64,000 nt of DNA from Pardosa pseudoannulata (taxonomy: Eukaryota; Arthropoda; Arachnida; Araneae; Lycosidae). A program made the position numbers and the translations under genes. Positions 1-12,800 of the stretch are shown in pieces. Each line of letters starts with the position of its first letter. Within the stretch, counting starts at the first letter, position 1. Under the pieces are notes generated by a model. It was not told where the DNA came from, did no database searches, and worked only from the letters and a program-made list of their open reading frames with translations. The stretch spans positions 59,926,776 to 59,990,775 of the forward strand of contig CM063503.1 in assembly GCA_032207245.1 (NCBI GenBank), given 5' to 3'.

Positions 1-1459
1 GATTCTGGCTAGCAGTTAGTATAAAAACCATGCTAGACCTGAAAATCCCTTTCGAGGTGAGAGGGACCATTTCATCAAGTACTTCTCAGCAGTTTAGGGG
101 AGAGCACCAATAACAGGCACAAAATGTGCACTAGTGTTCGAAAAAAGGCATATTCCTTACTGAGAGAATGATATTACTCATTCTTTAACCAGAAAATAAA
201 TTTTTATTGTGACTTCAACGTTTGCCAAAGGAAAAATTTATTATTTTTTTATCCGTATGGTGAAATTTGAACTATTTTGCTTGCTAGATATAACACTGTA
301 CCTCTATTACATATGTACTTAGATTCATTTCTTCAAATATTAACTGTGATTATTTTTAAAAAATGTGTTTGTTCCTTAGCAATTGTCGAGACATATATAA
401 GTTACCAAAGCGTAGCAGTTGAGCGATGGGGGAGGGAGAAGGGGGCACTTTGCTTGGGATGGCAAAATCCATAGTTGAATTAATATTAAGGAGACAAAAA
501 ATATATAGATTTTTTGTTTTATTTTGAAAGATCATATTAAAAAGGATTTTTCAGCGATTCGATCAGCCGAAAAAAGTGTTTATTGTATTCTAACAGTCAG
601 TAAATATTGAATAATATAAATTATGAGTTTTGAAAGTAAAACATTTTCTCCAAGTAATAGTACTGTTGTTATAATTTATAGTTTAATGATATCAGATGTA
701 AAAACATGTATTTGCAATGCATTTTTCTTTTCTAGTTTGAAAAACTTTTCAATTTTGGAAAAAAAAATGCCTTTGTAGCTTAATATTTCCCTCAATGAAG
801 ACATTTGTGATTCTACTAAAATATTTTGTATGGGAGATCGGCAGCAAATTTGAATTGTGTTCCGGGCGGCAGAAATTTTCATTATGCTACTGTCCCCTCC
901 ACTACGTTTTTTGTTAAAAAATGAAATGTGTGAAAAGTAATTAAATTAAAAATTAATGTCAAATATAACCAACTAGCATCTTATTTCTAGGTGCGTGTGC
1001 TAAAAAGTTAGGTAAAAAGGTTTTCTGTATTATTAAAGATAGAGAACATTTTAAGATAATTTAATGAAAGTTGTAGGTTAACTTACATTCTAAATTGAAT
1101 ATAAAATTATAATTTTTAAAAAATTCATATTAATTGTTCTATTTTTTATTATAATCTTTTTAGAGGGATTATTCCATAATTTTTATGTAGTATCTCACAT
1201 ATTTTTAAAACTTTCATCAAGCATTTAAAATTTACGGTGAATCTCAATACACACACTTTTATCATATCGTACGACTCTTTATGAGACTTCTTCAAGTTTA
1301 AAATAAGACAAAAAGGCTTTGTGTAATATTTTTTACACTTTAAAGTGTATAATATTACTGTCTGTTAAAATACTTTAAAGTACTTGGCATTGTTTTGTTT
1401 TATGCACGTATCAGTGTTTTTATTGGTGTAAATAAGTTAATCTCATTTTTTCTATGTAG
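1..1459. other. Intron 5' of the first visible exon
   Basis: AT-rich sequence with frequent stops in all frames and no exon that continues the dynein stem. The short ORFs here lack splice context and any recognisable protein. It is read as the 3' part of an intron whose 5' exon is outside the window; it ends in the acceptor tctatgtag at 1451-1459. Confidence 0.6.
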
Positions 1460-1559
1460 CTGAGAAGTGACGCTTTGAAACTCGTGGCAGCAATACTTCA
1501 CACTGCAAATAGTCCTACAGACATTCAACTCCAAGAAATTATCAAGAAAGTTGAAGATG
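1460..1559 (+). CDS. DNAH9/11/17: Dynein heavy chain exon 1 of 31 seen (N-terminal stem)
   Basis: Codons 1-33 plus one base. Acceptor tatgtag, donor G|GTAAGT. It encodes [16 protein letters not shown] and ends KKVED, the stretch that precedes the conserved AxAxDIxxHL segment in the DNAH9 class. The phase-1 end joins exon 2 to give [12 protein letters not shown]. It is short and poorly conserved, so exon identity rests mostly on the frame join. The following intron (1560-3038) holds two SINE copies in + orientation, one in reverse, and a partial copy of the 243-bp repeat. Confidence 0.8.
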
Positions 1560-4500
1560 GTAAGTATGAGATATGAGAAGCAAACATTAAATCTTTTAAC
1601 TCAAGACAAGAAATTTTCTACTTAAGGTGGGTTTGTACCTGCCATATTGGATTCGTCTCGATCAATGTTAACCTATGGGAAAAAAAATTCCATCTGGCCC
1701 ACTCGTATTTAAAGAATTCTAAAAATAAATTCTTTAAAAATATTATACTACGTGATAGAGCAGCAAATTCTTTAGGATGCCATCTTTTCCTTTTTTATGA
1801 ATTAGTTGTAATTAGTATCAATGGCAGTTATGCTTTTGGTTCTTATTTTCAAGAAGACTCATATTTGCTCTAGTACTACCAGGCTGTGAACGATGGCCGA
1901 ATGGTTAGGGTGCTGGCCTTCGGAACCGGAGTTCGTGGGTTCGAATCCCACTATGGCATGGATGTTCGTAGCCGTTCGGAATCGGTTTTAAGCAGTAGGT
2001 ACCGGTCTCATTAGCCCTCGTGTTGCAAAAAGTGAACCGTAGCGCTCCAAAACCAAACCAAACCAAACTAACCAGGCTGTGGTGGATGGTTGCTAAATCG
2101 TCGTATATAGTATATTATGATATAGTATATTAGTTAAGTCGATAAAGGCAGGTCGGTCTCGAAACTGGTGAGTAACGGAATAGAATCTTGAGCTGAGAAA
2201 ACATCCAGCGTGTTCATTAATGGCGGCTGGGCACGTAAAATATATTCGTGGTCTCCATATCCTCCAAGTTCTCAAACGAAGCCCCTTGGACTACTCGTAA
2301 GCCAAGCCATGTGTATTTTGCTTGGTGATTGCTTCTAAATTACGAGAACCCAATCTTGAGGCTAAGCCTTCAGACTTCAGCTTTCTGTCAGGTCAGTCTT
2401 CAGCCCTAGTGGTTTCTAATGATAGCAGTTTAAACGTTAGTGATTATTGTTCACAAAATTTAATCTTGACCGTTGATTTTTCCCTTGTGCCTTACAATGG
2501 TAGTGTACTGTGTAGCTTCTTGTCTTCGTGGCGAACAATGGTCGAATGGTAAGGCGCTGCTGTTCTGTACCAAAGTTCATGAGTACAAATTCCACTGCTG
2601 GCATTGATGTTCATAGTCGTTCAGACTCGGCTTAAAGAAGGAGGTCCCGGTCTCATTGTATTTCTTGTAGCATCGTGGTAAATTGTAAATCGCAGAGTTC
2701 CAAACCAAACCATCCATCCTTTTTTTCATTATTATCTGGTTTTGTTTTGTTTGAAGAGCTACAGTATACTATTTTGATACACGAGGGCTAATGATAACTG
2801 AACCTACTATTTAAAGCTTATCCCAAAGGCTTTGAACATTCATGTCAACAGTGGTATTCGATCGCACGAACTCTGGTATTGAAGATCAGCGATCTACGCA
2901 TTTTGAGTTCTTATAAATGAAAATTGGTAAATTATTTTTCCACTTCGAAGTTTTAGATTTTAAAATTGCATTTTATTACTATTCTTGCATGAACACGTTA
3001 CTTATTTTTGGTGATAATCGCATCGCTTGTTGTCCTAGGTGTTACTGAAGCGGAAGATATAGAAATGCATCTTATTTCCCTCCATCTCCGATGCAAAGAT
3101 CTCGAGGCTAAAGATTTACCAAGATTGCGTCATCACTTAGTTGATGGTCTCTTTAGAATGGTAAAAGAGGCCGTAGACCACTGTGTTTCACTGCAGCAGC
3201 CTCATAATATTACTGTCGTATCCCAAATTTACGCAAGCATTGCGAACATTCTAGTTCATTTGGTAAGAAATATTTCATACTTTTATGTATACATCTACCC
3301 CCACAGACGAGTTAAGACATTTTGAGACCCCTGGTTTAGAAAAAGTAATATTATGAGGGTAGTAATATTATATAATCTACAATAGGTACTTGCGGTCCAG
3401 CAAGAAGCCGGGCCTGGTATATTCGCCGTTAAATCTACCCCTGTCCATCTTCTCTGTGTATTAGTAACAAAAATGAAATTGCAAAACTTAAACATGATTA
3501 CTTTCCTGTAGTAAATAAGAACTAAAAATGCTTTCTTTGTTAAATTTTTTAAAAGTTATTTTGGAATTTTTTTTTTCAGTTTAATATTTCTTTTTTTCCA
3601 TGAAAAATTTATCTTTATAATACAAGCCCAAATTTGATATTTCGCTCTTCAATCTCGAAAGCATTAAGTAGTTTAAAATGCTAGAAATAACTAAAAGATT
3701 GAAGAACTAACGCATCATTCAATTAAAAAATATATTTTGAAGAATGAGAAACACGGCACACTTAGTATTTGCCCCGGAAGGTAGATTTGGTATATGTCCC
3801 TTGTCGCAGAAACTTACTATAAGCCACTGTCAAAATAATCCCCATATAGAAAAAAAATTAACTTAGCTCTTGCTCCTACCCAAACCCTGCAATCATATTA
3901 AATGAAGATTGAATGTTTCATTGGTGCTGCCATCTATTGGTAAGTTTTAATATTTAAAACTACTTAATAATTTCGAGAATCAGGAGCACAATAAAGATTG
4001 GGCTCCATTTGCTCCTTTTGAATTTCCATATTTAAATAATTCAATTTATGACATAAATGTGACACATTTTTGTTATTTCTTTATTTTAGATAATAGTATA
4101 GATACGGATACTATTCTAGGTTAGAATTTAACATGGTATTTTAAAGTTATTAAAATGGTATTAGTTTTGTAATAATTAAATATATAAATTTATATATTTT
4201 GACAGTCATATAGATTGGGGGGAAGAGTAAAATCAATATTGTTGAATTAATGTGTAAGAGACATATTAAAAAAGTATATTTTCTATTTTTAATTTGATAT
4301 TTTTCTACGAGGGGAAAAATGTTTATCATATTGCAACCGAGTAGTTTTCAATAATATTTATTACAGTTTTGGATAACATTAAATTTTCATCAAGTAGTAA
4401 TACTGCTCTTAGATAACAATTTATTAATATTAATTTTCAATACATGTATTCTCAATTAAATTTTATTTTCTAGCTTTTAAAAATCTAACTAAATTTTGGA

Positions 4501-6391
4501 GAAAATGAGCTCTTGTGGCTTAATATTTTCCTCACTCTAGGAAATTTTATCGTCATCATAATAATACTATTTTGAAGGGGAGAGGGATTTGGTTTCTGTT
4601 TCGGGTGAAATAAATTTACGGCATTACACTATTTTTTTTTTTACATCTTTGAATTTGTTTAATTGTCAGGATATTTTAAATAAATACCAACCCAAAGTTT
4701 TTTTTTTCTATTTTAAGGGTCTGTTCTAGTCCAGTGGTAATTTAATTAATATCAAAATATTAAATAATTTAAAATATTTTAATAGATCTTCCTTTCAAAA
4801 GTTTTATTATATTTACAATTTTCTATGTATATTTGTGATTTCATATAAATAACGTTTATTAAATTTATGACGCTTATTCTTAAAATTTAAAGAGAAAATT
4901 TAGAGGGAAAGTAAAAATTGTAGGGGGAAAAAGCAGGGTATTAAATCTTCTAGATTTACTGAGAGATCTTGAAGAGGATGAGCTAATTATGCGCTCGGTT
5001 TAAAATAAAGTATGTCCTATGTACAACATACATTTTGTTTATTTATTTTACTGTAATAGATTATATAGTTGTTATAATAGTTGAATTTGAGGGATAAACA
5101 TTGCACAATGATAGCAATGGGGTGACAATAGTACAAGCTTGCAAGGCACACGATGACAACTTCAGCAAAGGTAGCGATCTAGTAACTGAAAGGCTTAAGA
5201 TCAGCAGTTTTCTTTAAAGGTGACTGGAGGTAAAATATGTTAGTGGTCACAATGTCCTCCAAGTTCTCAAACGATACCTCTGGGGATGGCAGGCCAAGCC
5301 TGGGGGGTCTTCTTCTTGGTCTCTGCTTCTAAATTACGAGGACCTAGCGGGGGTAATGTTACTCGAGTCAGTAGCATACCTTAAACTACACGTGCTCCTC
5401 GGGTGGTACTAAATGGGTAGCAGCTTCTCAGCCTAGTTTCAGATCCGCCGTGTTCGTTAAAGGTGACTGGGGCACGTAAAATATGTTTGTCGTCACAATG
5501 TCCTCCAAGTTCTCAAACGATACCTCTGGGATGGCAGGCCAAGCTTGGGTGTCTTCTGCTTGGTTCATGCTTCTAAATTACGAGGACTCAGCGGGGATAA
5601 TGTTACTCGCGTCCTTGGCATACCTTAAACTACACGTGCTCCTCGGGTGGCACTAAATGGGTAGCAGCTTCTCAGCCTAGTTTCAGATCCGCAGTTTTCG
5701 TTAAGGGTGACTGGGGCACGTAAAATAGTTTCGTGGTCACAATGTCCTCAAAGTTCTTAAACGATACCTCTGGGGATGGCAGGTCTGGGGGGGAGAGTCT
5801 TCTGCTTGGTCCCTGCTTCTAAATTATGAGGACACTGCGGGGGTAATGTTACCCGCGTTCGTAGCATACCTTAAACTACACGTGCTCCTCGGGTGGTGTT
5901 AAATGGGTAGCAGCTTCTCAGCCTAACCAAAGGGCCTTTACACCAAGACTAATATTTTGGTGTAAAGGCATATAGTACCTGTATTGCCAGCTGCATTAAG
6001 AAAAAAAAAACCGGATGACAACTTATACTACACTATTATTACAATAGAAACGCAGATAAAAGCGTGATTATATATTCGTAAGTCAACACTCAGTGTAGCT
6101 AGCCAACTTGAAGAATTTCTCACTAACAAGATTTTAAAAATTAAAGCAATTATTTATTTTTTAGTTTGAAAATTAATTTTTTTCACTATTTCAACACTAG
6201 CGCCAATGTATATGTACCCTTGAGGTTTTCAAGGTTGAGAAACCTTGTTTTGTTTTACAGACATAAGATGACGGTTGATTTTAGGAAACGTGTTTGAAAG
6301 TTTTTAACTTACAATCAGAAAACGATGTACACCGAAGCATAACTTTTATGATAAATGACATTTAAAATTATTATAATAATCGAGATCATTT

Positions 6392-6442
<51 letters not shown>

Positions 6443-8803
6443 TATTGTTCGGTTGATTTTTAAAATGATCCTTGTGAACTAATTTTTGATTTTTGATTTT
6501 ATTTTTGCCTTATTATTACTTAAAAATATCTTTTGAAAACAAAATAGCATCACTTTGTCGATAGATTGAAAAATTAATTCATAGGAGTTTTTTATGTCTG
6601 CACCGGCAAATTTCATGAAAAATTTTGACTTTCTTAACTTAAAATGGAGCCTTAAAAATCTAAATAAAGTCGAAAATTGAAATTGATACCCAAATTTATT
6701 TTAGGTCTTAGGAATGTTTGATAGGAATTCTGTAGTAATCTTTGAAAAATTAAATAACAAGGACCATGTTAAAAATGAACAAATCTTCAAAAAAAAAAAA
6801 AAATGTCAAAGGTATTAATTGGTTTACTAATCTTATAATGTGATTAACTTATACTTCAATTTCTATCTGTTCAAAATTTCATAATTTTAAAGTTCACAAT
6901 TTATAAAACCACTTTGAATTGTCTATCCTTTCCTTAAAGGTGTTGTAAAAACTTTCAGCTCGACTATTTTCCTTTAAGCAATCAACCACAAAAGATTTTT
7001 GATTTATTTGAGCAAACTTTATTTCAGATGCGTGAAGATTTAAATGAAACCAGATTCAAAATGGTGTTATTTTCCATTTTGTATCTAGGTTTCACGTAAA
7101 AGTTGTTTTCGTTAATTAAACTTATCTTGAATTAATCATAATCAACTACATTGACAGATTTTATTCCAATTAACAATTTTAAGCTTATGTTGATTGTATT
7201 ACAGAGCCAGCAGTTTTTAGATGGTGCGACGCTCTTTCGAGGGGAACTTGATGACTCTGAACAGAGATTGGACTTGGTTTTGATAGTTATGGATCACGTA
7301 CGGAGATCGAGGATAAACAACGAAGCTTTATCAGCCCTAGAACAGAATGACAGATTAGAAATGTTTGTCAAAAGACTGAAATCGATTAAGGTAAAATTAT
7401 AATGCCTAAATTATCCCATTACTGATTCAATCATTTGAATTCTTTATAATGATAGTCCAGCAATACATGTATGTTTTATACCTGGATGCCTACGCAACAA
7501 AAAATAATATCTATAACGTTTTTCAAATTCTTATTGCACTATCACGCCGCACTTGAATGCAAATTTCGATTAAATCTATGAACGTTTAAATTAGGAAAAT
7601 CTTAAGCCTCCTCCCCACTATGGTCCACTGCAAGCCATTACCACCTTCTAGAGGGGTTATGGCTTATCGAGGTCGACGATGGCTAACGATAAAACGGTCT
7701 TGGTGGAGAATGGCTTTGGAAGCGATTTTTCTCCAAAGATCAAAGGCAGCTAGATGCGCAACTAAAATGCTTAGTAGACCCTATGGACGAATCCATTAGA
7801 TCCGTTCCTCCAGTGGCCCAGTGTGTGGATGCAACCCGTAAACCATCATCCAAGGTCACCATCAGAAAGTGGTGAACAATTGGCCATAGTGTGGAGGATA
7901 CATTACTAAAGCAAAAGGCATTTTAGATTCGTATCATAATTCTTTCATTATTCTAATAATTTTTCAAATCAAAAACTTATTTGTAAATTTGTTTTAATTT
8001 TAAAAATATATTAATGGTTCTCTTTATTTTTTTTATGGCTAGAAAATTTATTCATTCACTGAGTGGAAGAAAAAAAACTCCCTTTAATTTATAACTTTGA
8101 AAAGTTTCTTTGCATATTCTGTATTTTTATCATATTCTCAAATCATGCAGCATTAATGATGGTTTTATTACACAGGTTGTTTTTGAGACAGCTTCTGCTT
8201 TTCTACGGCTGGTAAAAACTGAAATCGGTGGCATTCATGGCCACGTAACTGCTTGTCAAATTCGAAACATATATGATGAATTCCAAGAACAACTTGTAGT
8301 ATTTGATAAGTGTCCATATGATATATTGGAACCCGATACTGAGGTAAATTAATTTTAAATCTTGACTATTTATTTTCCTATTTACTTGTTTACTTCATAG
8401 AGATATTATTGAGTAGTTTAATAGCTGATACAAAATAATTATTATAGTCACTATAACAAAAGAACAATAATAGACTTAGTTTTAGATAGACTACTGACTT
8501 GTTCTTTGAATACTACATGTTAGAAAACAGTGACTGATAACATATCAGTTAGGAATAAAACTTCAGGAATTACTGGGAGTTGTTGATTACCTGAAACACT
8601 TAATATACTATTCTGAACAGGAGATAAATATGATATTTAGTTTCAAATTGCTTTATTAATGTTCAAATCCAAACAGTTCCAGTTACTCGTACAGTATTCT
8701 AAAATAGGTTAGAACTATTTGTTTTCTCTTCTTAGTGTAATTTGAGCTAATTTTTTGACATAAACATCCTTCAAAATATTGTGTATATATATATATGTAT
8801 ATA

Positions 8804-8888
<85 letters not shown>

Positions 8889-9147
8889 GTGTATGTATGT
8901 ATGTAGCGCTCCTGTCACTATCACCTGCTATCTGGACACACACCAGAACAGCGTTTGTGTGGCAGAGAGTAAAGAATGACGACAATCTGCTCTCTTTATA
9001 AGATGACAGATGGAACAAGAACTTTATTTCTAATTTATGTTCAATGTTTTATGTAATCTATAAATGTAATGTACATGGGCTGTCAAGAAGTTGTGACTTG
9101 AGTTAATTGGATATAACCAGCTAATTTACTTGAACCCCACTCTCCCC

Positions 9148-9204
<57 letters not shown>

Positions 9205-9812
9205 CTGGTTAAGGCAAGTGGAGCGTTAACATTGCTAAAAACTATTTATGGACTTCCATATCATTCTTATTCAAACATGGCGGCCACTCTTTGGGCGCTC
9301 AACCTCAGACAATAACTGCATAATCGGGACTTCCGGCTTTTGGGCTCACCAACTCTGTAATTCCAAACGTTCTCTCCGATTCTACGAGGCCTACGAGTCA
9401 GTGGTTCAAATGGATTCTATGGGCCTAACCCTCTAATCCACAGAATTCCTACAGTAAGTATAAAAATGACAACGAGCAGAAAATAAAACAGTTAAAAGAT
9501 GAAAGAGAGAGACAGAGAGAGAGTGGTGAATTCGTGAGTTCATAACACACACACACACAGACACACACACACACACAAAACAAACAAACAAACAAACAAA
9601 AAAAAAAAAACTAGAGAGGAGTAAGTTTTGGGATTGAAAAAACACAATGTTTTTGTGACCAGGGACATCCGTACACTGTACAAATGGAGAAATGATTCGT
9701 ACAATCACAAGTCTTTTATTATCTGCCTTATCATACACCCATCCGTGTTATCAAATAGTTCCCTATAAGGATCCCAAAATAACCCTCTCAAAACCTAATT
9801 AAATTTAAAAGC

Positions 9813-9863
<51 letters not shown>

Positions 9864-12800
9864 AATAAAAGTACTAATTTTCTAATTTCACAAAATATTT
9901 ATAAAAATTTTTATATTCATATATTTTATTTCATTTTTCTCCCAGGAATTCCGCAAAGACATAGAGCGCTTTCATAGAAGCATAGCTGATTTAGATGAAC
10001 GTTTGGGCTCAATTATTAAAGGATGCGTATTGAGTTGTTCCAGCGCTGAAGCCATGTCAAAAGTTTGTATAAAAACTTTTTTGTGGACATATTAATATTT
10101 TTAAATGATGTGCTAAATTTTTTAATTTGTTTTTTGTCGTATCGTTGAATCTTCAAAGCAGGCTATTTAGTTTTAATCTTATATTAGATAAGATTTTGTA
10201 CTGCAGTAACATATTTTTTATAAAGTTGTATTGAGATTGAACTATCAACTGATGACCCAAATAAAATAAAAGTTCAAAGTCTAATTAAAAATACAGAAAA
10301 AACTAGCCACTGCACATGAAATTTGTTTTGAGGAGAAATACAGTGATTGGTGCTACTATATTTTTCATATCTGAGGTATAGAGCTAAGGTATGTATAGAA
10401 TAAAACTCTGGATTGAGTTAGCGATAAGTAACTAATTTCTTTCTTAAAATGCAAATATGTACAAGAACGATTGAATTTCAATGTTTTTTACCTATAAATG
10501 TCCATAACTCTTTTTTTTTATAAAATTTAATTTCAGGTATCTAAATATTTATGCTTAGTCTTTTTCAGAACGCTTTAATATATAACAAAAAAATTTAGAG
10601 AACTACCATTAATACTAGAAAATGTTATAAAATAAAAATCTTAATTTTAACTAAATAAATTGGTCAATTAGATTTTACGCTCTTGGATATGCCTTAAATA
10701 TTTTAAAATATAAAACAGTCAAATATTCACTGTAATACCGAAGATTGAAAAAAATTGAAGGTGTAGCATGTGCTCTTAAATGGCAAAAAAGCCAAAAACT
10801 TTCTTTGAAAAATATAAATTATTTAATAATGTATCTTACATAAACCATTTAAAATCAATTCATTTCTTTTCATTTTCTTCTATTAGGTTTTATTATTCTA
10901 ATCTGTAATAGTTATTTTTAATACACTTATATTAAAAATACCCAACAGAAATTTTGGGGGAGCCAAGAATCTTGAAATCCGTTAAATTTTTTTACAAGGC
11001 TCTCTTACCTGTCAAAAGGAAAAAAGTCTACCGAAAATACTAACCACTTCTTTCCAACACCTTATCATGCGATCGTTTCTAAAAGTGTTATTAGAATCAT
11101 TTTTTAAAATAAATTTTAGAAATTATAATATCAGTTTTGGTGTCAGAACCAAAATGGTTTCTTAGCACCGTCACAAACTTCGTTCGGCTTCGGATATCTA
11201 TCCGTTTTTGAACCAAAACGAAACCTCACGATAAGCAGTGCTTTCGGTTTCCGTAGTAACAAATAATATATATTGAATTCTATTTCTATTATGTTTTATA
11301 AAAAATGACTCTAGTAACACTTTCAGAAACTATCGCATGGTTAATATGCTTGGTAAGTTTTTTGGCAGACTGTACATCGACAAGAAAAAAAAATAAGCTG
11401 AAGTTTATTTAGAACCAAAATGGTTTCTTAGCACCGTCACAAACTTCGTTCGGCTTCGGATATCTATCCGTTTTTGAACCAAAACGAAACCTCACAATAA
11501 GCAGTGATTTTGGTTTCCGTAGTCATAAATAAATATATATTGAATTCTATTTCTATTATGTTTTATAAAAAAATGACTCTAGTAACACTTCAGAAACTGT
11601 TGTATGGTTAATATGTTTGGTAAGTTTTTTGGCAGACTGTACATCGACAAGAAAAAAAATAAGCTGAAGTTTATTTTCATACATTTGAATTCACTGGAAT
11701 AGAGAACACACGTAGCGCTTTCTGGCATCGGTATTAAAACTTTAAAATGTAAAAGCTGACAATTTCATTTCATTTCGACTAATTTAAGTGAGGACAATAG
11801 ATTTAACATCGATTCAAACCACGGGCAGCGGGTTCCAGTTCTGAAACATAACATGCAACCAATTCGATCATCTATATGTATAAATAACTTTTGCATGTAT
11901 ACTACTCCTTAATCAGTTTTAAACTTCGTATGCTTCATTTTGAGCTTGTGTAAGTAATATATATATATACATATATAACAAGATCATAGATCGATACATT
12001 AACGTAAATAATATGAAGATACATTTCTGCCAATTAACGCCCAAATGCATATATAATTAATATATAACGCGTATCATTTGTACATGCAATTAAGACATTA
12101 GAATGCTTGTGGATATGTACACTTTTAAATTAGGAAAAAAATACTATTGGATATCCTCTTTGGTATTGTATTGGTTTCATTCCAAGAATTTTTTATTCAA
12201 TGGTATATAAAAATGTTGGGTTTGAAAGCAAAATATCGTATTAATAAGAATCTTGTGAATTTGTAAGTGATAAAACATGGACTGCCCTTATAGTTAATTT
12301 TCCATTTTATTCAATGTAATTTATTTCTAGGTTCTCCAAGTCTGTGAATTCCTGCTTAAAAGACCATCTATACGTTCTGTTGCACTATCTGCGTGTGAAA
12401 AACATATGCTAGACACAGCCCGCAGTGAAATGGATTCGCTGTTGGTGAGATTTTTGGGAGAATCAAAAAAAGACAGGGCGTCTGAAGTGCCCGTGCATCT
12501 GTCCCTGCCGAAAACATCTCGAATTATTCAGTGGGTTACAGATATAAAGGAATTACTGAAACACACAAAGAGATCCATAGATAACGTTAGCCACCTGTAA
12601 GTTTCAATATTGTATTTAGTTTCCCTTTTTCTTTCTTTATAAAACAAGCGTAGTTTTCCATGTTATATTTGATTAACCATACAACGCTATCCTGATCTTG
12701 TGGAGGGTTGTTGCTATTGCTGCTTTTACAAGGCAACTTTTAAAAAAATTAAAGAAATGCAAGGCAAGTAATATTTATGCTATAGCTAAAAAGTAAATTA

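Noticed and set aside
1890..1960. tRNA gene suggested by A and B boxes
   Set aside because: The sequence continues into a SINE body present in many copies, and no clean cloverleaf with acceptor pairing was seen.
8683..9018. Long ORFs on both strands with alternating Ile/Tyr, Thr/His or Cys/Val
   Set aside because: Produced by the TA and GT microsatellite at 8781-8905.
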